From B46-G9 sp964581175 (GTDB taxonomy: Bacteria; Desulfobacterota; DSM-4660; Desulfatiglandales; Desulfatiglandaceae): a DNA stretch of 45,564 nucleotides. A program made the position numbers and the translations under genes. This document shows positions 41,737 through 45,564 of the stretch, one piece after another. The notes under the pieces were generated by a model. That model was not told the DNA's origin, did no database searches, and was given only the letters and a program-made list of their open reading frames with translations. Numbering within the stretch: position 1 is the first letter of the stretch; each line of letters begins with the position of its first letter. The stretch covers positions 1-45,564 of the forward strand of contig CAZONI010000022.1 of the NCBI GenBank assembly GCA_964581175.1, in the 5' to 3' direction.

Positions 41737-42108
41737 GTGAAGGTATTATTCTATTCAAGCACCCCGGAAGATCCGGGAATGGGAGTTGAGACGAGGCTGA
41801 AGGATCTCGTTCCAGCGGGCAAGGTAGAGGTCTATCGATCGATCGAGGGACTTGCTCGAAGGGTGCAGCGTTTGTACGGCCACGATACGATCGTTATTCT
41901 CCAGGCTCAGGACAGGAAACAGCTTGTACGCATGGTTTCCCTTCGCGATCTGTTCCAGGGCGTTCGGATCATCCTCCTTGTACCCGATCGGGAAGAGGAA
42001 ACCATAGTGCTCGCACACCGGTTGCGCCCCCGTTTTCTGAGCAACAATGAAGGTGATTTATCAGATGTCATGAGCGTACTCCAAAGAATGCTTGGCAAGG
42101 GCGAGTAA
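41737..42108 (+). CDS. Unknown protein, receiver-like fold suspected
   Basis: A 123-residue frame from a GTG at 41737, with GGAAGGA upstream: VKVLFYSSTPEDPGMGVE, EGLARRVQRLYGHDTIVIL, LVRMVSLRDLFQGVRIILLVP, RFLSNNEGDLSDVMSVLQ. The alternation of strands and helices resembles a CheY-like fold, but no Asp lies in the phospho-acceptor position. The frame extends upstream to 41644, over the proposed promoter. It sits between the sigma-54 activator and the selenoprotein gene. No family is recognised. Confidence 0.6.
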   Translation: MKVLFYSSTPEDPGMGVETRLKDLVPAGKVEVYRSIEGLARRVQRLYGHDTIVILQAQDRKQLVRMVSLRDLFQGVRIILLVPDREEETIVLAHRLRPRFLSNNEGDLSDVMSVLQRMLGKGE

Positions 42109-42221
42109 TTGGAGCAGCCGATCAGGAATCGCGCCGGGTGGAGAAAGGAGAAAGCAGGCAGGAGGTGTCAGTCGGCAAAAAGATGTTCATCAGGACTCAT
42201 GGATAAATGGAGGTGATCAAC

Positions 42222-42791
42222 ATGATTACATGGGAAGAGTCATTGGATGTATCGATCAAAAGGGCAAGGGATGAAAACAAGCTCATTCTTATGGATTTCT
42301 TTAATCCACATTGAATTGGATGCCAGCAGCTGGACGCTGTTACATGGCCGGATGACAATGTCTCGAGGGTGGTAACCGAATGGTTCATTCCTTTGAGAAT
42401 AAACAAGGAAAAGCGCGATGACATGTTTCAGGAGAAACTTGTCAGTTGGACCCCGACTGTTGCCGTCCTCGACGCTGACGGACGGGAGCACTATCGATCC
42501 ACGGGATTTCTTTCACCGGCGGAATTGTGTGCAAGAATCATATTGGATGGGGCAAAGGTAGAGCTTACCTTAAATAATTATGAGCTCGCGACCAAATGTT
42601 TCAATGAGGTAATTGAGAAATATCAAGGATCATTCCCGGTACCGGAGGCGGTCTTCTATCTTGGGGTCGTGAAATACAAAGCGGGCAACGAACCGAAGTT
42701 CCTGAGAGAAGGCCTTGATCGCCTGAGAAAGGAATTCCCGGACAGCGAGTGGACTTTGAGGGCCAAGCCCTACGAATTAATCCGCCCGTGA
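42222..42791 (+). CDS. Thioredoxin-like selenoprotein (U-x-x-C) with C-terminal TPR-like part
   Basis: Ordinary ORF calling breaks this gene at an in-frame TGA (42312-42314). Reading through it gives 189 residues with selenocysteine at residue 31: the sequence before is ENKLILMDFFNPH, after it IGCQQLDAVTWPDD. The UGA falls on the first position of the thioredoxin C-x-x-C motif, giving U-I-G-C. SWTPTVAVLDADGREH, with the cis-Pro region, and TGFLSPAEL complete the thioredoxin fold, followed by a helical repeat region (NYELATKCFNEVIEKY, KFLREGLDRLRKEFPDSEW). GGAGGTGATC precedes the ATG at 42222. Coding potential is continuous on both sides of the UGA. Likely role: thiol-disulfide or peroxide chemistry beside superoxide reductase. 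Confidence 0.88.
42312..42340 (+). promoter_or_regulatory. Bacterial SECIS element
   Basis: After the UGA come 11 bases and then the hairpin GCAGC-UGGAC-GCUGU (42326-42340), with five base pairs and a five-base loop having G at its second position. Spacing and loop fit the bacterial SECIS consensus recognised by SelB. A further outer pairing GCCA/UGGC (42322-42325 with bases just downstream) can extend it. Confidence 0.7.
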
Positions 42792-42894
42792 TCGAGGGCG
42801 GACGGCGCGACGAGAGAAGGCAGCGCATCTTGAGCCTTGCGAAATCCCGTCTTGAACGTATCCATCACCAAAAACAAGAAAGTGAGGAATGATC

Positions 42895-43290
42895 ATGAAA
42901 AAGATTGGAGAATTGTATCAAACAGCGGATTGGAAAGCCGAGAAACACGTTCCTGTCATCGAGTGTCCTGACAGCGTTGCCGCGGACCAGGTGTTCGAGG
43001 TCAAGGTGTCGCTGGGCAAGGAAGTCGCCCACCCCAACACGACGGAGCATCATATTCGATGGATTCAGCTTTATTTCCATCCAGAGGGAGAGAAATTTGC
43101 CTGCCAGGTCGGAAATTTCGAGTTCAGCGCCCATGGGGAAACCGTGGAGGGACCAAATAAGGGACCCGTGTATACTAATCACTCGGTGACGGCGAGCATG
43201 AAAGTCAAGAAACCGGGCGTCCTTCATGCCACGGCACTGTGCAATATTCACGGGCTCTGGGAGAACAGCAAGGGGCTTTCGATACGCTAG
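42895..43290 (+). CDS. Superoxide reductase, one-iron (neelaredoxin/class II type)
   Basis: A 131-residue protein that reduces superoxide to hydrogen peroxide without making oxygen. EKHVPVIE, TTEHHIRWIQLY and CNIHGLW supply the four His and one Cys of the catalytic iron site. There is no N-terminal desulforedoxin C-x-x-C domain, so it is the short one-iron class. The ATG at 42895 has GTGAGGA at the right distance; an ATG six bases earlier is too close. It follows the selenoprotein and is likely in the same transcript. Confidence 0.93.
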   Translation: MKKIGELYQTADWKAEKHVPVIECPDSVAADQVFEVKVSLGKEVAHPNTTEHHIRWIQLYFHPEGEKFACQVGNFEFSAHGETVEGPNKGPVYTNHSVTASMKVKKPGVLHATALCNIHGLWENSKGLSIR

Positions 43291-43404
43291 CGCCCATTCA
43301 CAAAGAGGTTGTGGGCACGGGCGATTTCAATCCGGAAATGAGGTTCGTCCGGTCAAAGTACGCAGGAACCGGATGAACCGCCCACTATGAAAAGAGGTAA
43401 TGGT

Positions 43405-43911
43405 ATGAGTAAGATCGCGGTCATTATCACGGATTTGTTCGAGGACTCGGAATACTCCGAACCGGCAAAGGCATTCAAAAAGGCAGGGCACCAGCTCGTC
43501 CATGTGGGGCTGCATGCCGGGAAAACGGTCAAGGGAAAGAATAGGGAAACGCCGGTAAAGATCGACAAAAGCGTGAAGGATGTTTCAGTGGGGGAGTTCG
43601 ATGCCCTTCTTATCCCGGGAGGGTATTCACCGGACAAATTGAGGGTCGACGAGGATGCGGTGCGCTTTTCAAAAGAGTTCGTGGAGAGCGGAAAACCCGT
43701 GTTCGCCATCTGCCACGCGCCACAGCTTTTGATCACCGCGGATGTGATCAGGGGCCGCAAGATCACCGGATGGAAGTCCGTAATCCAGGACATCAAGAAC
43801 GCCGGGGCCGAGTTCATAGATCAAGAAGTGGTAGAGGACGGCAACCTCGTATCGAGCCGCAGTCCCGCGGATCTCCCTCACTTCATCGACGCGTCCCTGA
43901 AGAAGCTCTAA
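43405..43911 (+). CDS. DJ-1/PfpI-family protein
   Basis: A 168-residue protein of the DJ-1/ThiJ/PfpI superfamily. IAVIITDLFEDSEYSEP holds the conserved Glu and VFAICHAPQLLITAD the nucleophile Cys followed by His. This is the YhbO/PfpI subgroup, whose members are described as stress-induced deglycases or proteases. AGAGGT precedes the ATG at 43405, preferred over an earlier in-frame ATG at 43387. Its place among SOR, ferredoxin and haemerythrin genes fits a stress role. Confidence 0.92.
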   Translation: MSKIAVIITDLFEDSEYSEPAKAFKKAGHQLVHVGLHAGKTVKGKNRETPVKIDKSVKDVSVGEFDALLIPGGYSPDKLRVDEDAVRFSKEFVESGKPVFAICHAPQLLITADVIRGRKITGWKSVIQDIKNAGAEFIDQEVVEDGNLVSSRSPADLPHFIDASLKKL

Positions 43912-43990
43912 GAAAGCCGGCACTTTGTTGTCGTGTCGGTCTTCAAATAGATGTTGAGCACGAGCCGGTTGCCGATTCAGAAAGGCGTGC

Positions 43991-44118
43991 GGCTCAGGGG
44001 GGAAGCCTTTTCTGAAAAGACGGTGCCCGGAGCCTCGGAACGGAAGAAAAGCCTTCCCCCTGAGCGTCGACGGCAGGACTGCTCTATGGCTTTCCGCTTT
44101 GCGGGAGGAGACTCAGTG
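43991..44118 (+). repeat. Dispersed palindromic repeat, copy C (best preserved)
   Basis: GCTCAGGGGGGAAGCCTTTT near 43991 pairs almost perfectly with AAAAGCCTTCCCCCTGAGC ending at 44064. Between them lies CCCGGAGCCTCGGAACGGAA, shared exactly with copy B. The tail (TTTCCGCTTTGCGGGAGGAG) runs up to the ferredoxin ribosome binding site. It separates the PfpI-like gene from the ferredoxin. Confidence 0.65.
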
Positions 44119-44127
44119 GAGGCTAGC

Positions 44128-44322
44128 ATGGGAAAAGAAGTGTTTATAGAGGAAGAAGAATGCATCGGTTGCGGGACGTGTGAGGAGATGTGCGAAGAGG
44201 TGTTCAGGCTCAATGAGGAAACGGAGAAGGCAGAGGTCATCATGCCGGAAGGCGGTCCTGAGGATCTGATCCAGGAGGTAATAGACTCATGTCCGGTTGA
44301 ATGCATTCACTGGGAGGAATAA
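44128..44322 (+). CDS. Single-cluster [4Fe-4S] ferredoxin
   Basis: A 64-residue ferredoxin: CIGCGTCEEMC and CPVEC give the C-x2-C-x2-C ... C ligands of one [4Fe-4S] cluster. It is very acidic, as electron carriers of this class are. GGAGG lies five bases before the ATG at 44128. A longer frame upstream is only repeat sequence. It could feed electrons to SOR or the neighbouring enzymes. Confidence 0.92.
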   Translation: MGKEVFIEEEECIGCGTCEEMCEEVFRLNEETEKAEVIMPEGGPEDLIQEVIDSCPVECIHWEE

Positions 44323-44343
44323 CCTGAAAGGAGGTACGTGGCT

Positions 44344-44898
44344 ATGATGCCCATCGGTCCCTTGATGATCGAGCACAGGGTTATAGAGAGAATGATCGAG
44401 GTCATGAGGCAAAAAGTGCAGCAGTGGGAAAGGGAGGAGAAAGCGGATACCTCCTTTATTGAAACTGCGGTGGATTTTATCCGGACGTATGCGGATCGGT
44501 GCCATCACGGAAAGGAAGAAGATATTCTGTTTCGAGATCTCGGCAATAAGCCCATCTCCAAGGATCACAAGCGCATCATAGAGGAGCTGATGGCGGATCA
44601 TCGAAAGGGAAGAAACCTGACCGGGAGATTGGTAGAGGCGAACGTTGCGTACCGGAATGGCGATGATAAAGCAGTCTTTACTATCTTTGATTGCGTGAAG
44701 TCCCTGGTCGAGTTCTATCCAAAACACATCGAAAAGGAGGATCGGCATTTCTTTATCCCCATCATGGAGTACTTCAGCAAAGAGGAGAAGGACGCCATGC
44801 TGCGTGAAGAATATGACTTCGACCGGGATCTCATCCATGAGGTGTACCGTCAGTACGTGACAACTGCTGAGGAAGGCGTGGGAAGGTCGGGCAATTGA
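44344..44898 (+). CDS. Haemerythrin HHE-domain protein
   Basis: A 184-residue four-helix protein with the haemerythrin-like di-iron ligands: MIEHRVIERMIE, RCHHGKEEDILF, ADHRKGRNL and FYPKHIEKEDRHFFIP. Such proteins bind or sense oxygen or NO and act in oxidative-stress defence and iron handling. AAAGGAGGT stands eight bases before the ATG at 44344; the in-frame GTG at 44338 is too close to it. It follows the ferredoxin by 21 bases and is probably co-transcribed. Confidence 0.9.
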   Translation: MMPIGPLMIEHRVIERMIEVMRQKVQQWEREEKADTSFIETAVDFIRTYADRCHHGKEEDILFRDLGNKPISKDHKRIIEELMADHRKGRNLTGRLVEANVAYRNGDDKAVFTIFDCVKSLVEFYPKHIEKEDRHFFIPIMEYFSKEEKDAMLREEYDFDRDLIHEVYRQYVTTAEEGVGRSGN

Positions 44899-44931
44899 TA
44901 CTTCCCGGCTCGCAACAAGATTAGTGAGAAA

Positions 44932-44970
44932 TCCCCCCTCGCCCCCCTTTCCAAAGGGGGGTTGGGGGGA
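44932..44970. terminator. C/G-rich double inverted repeat after the haemerythrin gene
   Basis: CCCCCC (44933-44938) pairs with GGGGGG (44964-44969), and inside it CCCCCCTTT pairs with AAAGGGGGG (44942-44961). It can form a very stable hairpin in either strand but has no T-tract. Similar C-rich/G-rich palindromes are common interspersed repeats in this phylum, so it may be a repeat more than a terminator. Confidence 0.5.
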
Positions 44971-45025
44971 GCCGAGCTGGTGGGCATGCCTTCTCGGGCC
45001 TTAAGTGAACAGTGTTGGGGTTAAG

Positions 45026-45376
45026 ATGGGCTTGCAGATCAAAAGGGTATACGATGCGCCGGAACGGACCGACGGCTGCAGGATGCTGGTTGACAGGATG
45101 TGGCCGCGCGGCGTGTCCAAGGAGAAGGCAAAGATTGATCTGTGGCTGAGGGATATCGCGCCCGGCAACGAGTTAAGAAAGTGGTTTTCCCATGATCCGG
45201 AAAAGTGGTCGGAATTCAGGGGGAAATACTTCGAACAACTGAAGGAAAAGAAGGACTTGATAGACCTCATCCGTACAAAGACAAAGGAAGGCACCGTGAC
45301 ATTGCTCTATGCGGCAAAGAATGAAAAATACAACAATGCCGTATGCCTCAGGGAGTTCATCCTTAGCCGTAAGTAA
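45026..45376 (+). CDS. DUF488-family protein
   Basis: A 116-residue protein with the DUF488 signatures IKRVYDAPERTDGCRMLVDR, MWPRGVSKEKA, WFSHDPEKW and LLYAAKNEKYNNA. The family is small, cytoplasmic and widespread; its function is not established, though it often stands near redox or stress genes. The ATG at 45026 follows GGGGTTAAG. It ends the plus-strand stress set. Confidence 0.9.
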   Translation: MGLQIKRVYDAPERTDGCRMLVDRMWPRGVSKEKAKIDLWLRDIAPGNELRKWFSHDPEKWSEFRGKYFEQLKEKKDLIDLIRTKTKEGTVTLLYAAKNEKYNNAVCLREFILSRK

Positions 45377-45391
45377 ATTCTCACCCCCCGG

Positions 45392-45510
45392 GTGGAGGAC
45401 CAGTAAACGTTCTCCCGGTGCGGGGCTTGGAAGAGAGAGTTTCAATCGAATCCCGAAGCTCGGCGAGGAAGCTTTTTCCTCCGTTCCGAGGCTCCGGGCT
45501 GGTCTTTTCT
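45392..45510 (-). repeat. Dispersed palindromic repeat, copy D (reverse orientation)
   Basis: On the minus strand the string AGCCCGGAGCCTCGGAACGG, shared with copies B and C, is followed by AAAAAGCTTCCTCGCCGAGC. The adjoining 45392-45435 matches the first part of copy E. The window ends shortly after with a small perfect hairpin CTCGAC-TTC-GTCGAG (45549-45563). Confidence 0.55.
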
Positions 45511-45564
45511 GCGACTTATCAGCGTGGGATAGCTACCCCCTCCGCATTCTCGACTTCGTCGAGC

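Noticed and set aside
42312..42314. In-frame TGA as a sequencing error or pseudogene mutation
   Set aside because: The TGA falls exactly on the catalytic Cys position, is followed by a SECIS-like hairpin at the right distance, and the rest of the gene is intact with a good ribosome binding site.
43951..44127. Longer N-terminus for the ferredoxin
   Set aside because: The extra 59 codons are repeat copy C; the ATG at 44128 has GGAGG in place and gives a standard 64-residue ferredoxin.
1..45564. CRISPR array, tRNA or rRNA genes, integrase or phage genes
   Set aside because: No regularly spaced repeats, tRNA-like cloverleaf, rRNA core sequence or recombinase motifs were found on reading both strands.

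Overview
The window (45,564 bp) looks like a chromosomal segment of a strictly anaerobic, probably sulfidogenic or syntrophic member of the Desulfobacterota (former Deltaproteobacteria). This is inferred from gene content, not from a marker gene: a group 3b-type [NiFe] hydrogenase, multiheme c-type cytochromes with a Rieske/cytochrome b complex, a class I hybrid-cluster protein behind a TTGAC-N4-GTCAA operator, a one-iron superoxide reductase, a sigma-54 activator, and an in-frame UGA with a SECIS-like hairpin that makes one thioredoxin-like gene a selenoprotein. No rRNA, tRNA, CRISPR array, intact transposase or phage gene was seen.

Layout. 1-3076 (minus): hydrogenase operon hydB-hydG-hydD-hydA, the last gene cut by the window edge. 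3454-7092 (minus): acetyl-CoA synthetase with a GNAT acetyltransferase and an AcuC-type deacetylase, i.e. acetate activation under probable reversible acetylation. An AcuB-like CBS-CBS-ACT protein lies 31 kb away at 37.7-38.4 kb. 7419-16544 (minus): a SHOCT membrane protein, then a respiratory electron-transfer cluster: outer-membrane barrel with a haem motif, cupredoxin, periplasmic carrier-like protein, a 41-residue membrane protein, Rieske protein, fused cytochrome b, octahaem, monohaem and dihaem cytochromes. A plus-strand promoter and a strongly structured stretch lie at its end (7.9-8.15 kb). 17044-20445: a tandem DUF1566 protein and a convergent envelope operon (lipoproteins, M48 metalloprotease).

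20787-27442: a peptide-ligase locus with a RimK-type ATP-grasp ligase, two retropepsin-like PF05618 proteins (one cytoplasmic, one exported), an AstE/AspA-type deacylase, an inactive-transglutaminase/7TM protein and a class V aminotransferase-fold protein. 27879-29507: hcp with its operator. 30111-33102: a three-subunit HcnABC-like amino-acid dehydrogenase. 33487-35337: a long KamA-type radical SAM protein.

35359-45376: a regulatory and stress island. On the minus strand are small proteins, a receiver domain whose phospho-acceptor Asp is Glu, and AcuB. On the plus strand are a PAS histidine kinase, an NtrC-type activator, an unknown protein behind a sigma-54-like promoter, the selenoprotein thioredoxin, superoxide reductase, a PfpI/DJ-1 protein, ferredoxin, a haemerythrin and a DUF488 protein. 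A diverged palindromic repeat family (five copies) marks several operon boundaries between 27.5 and 45.5 kb.
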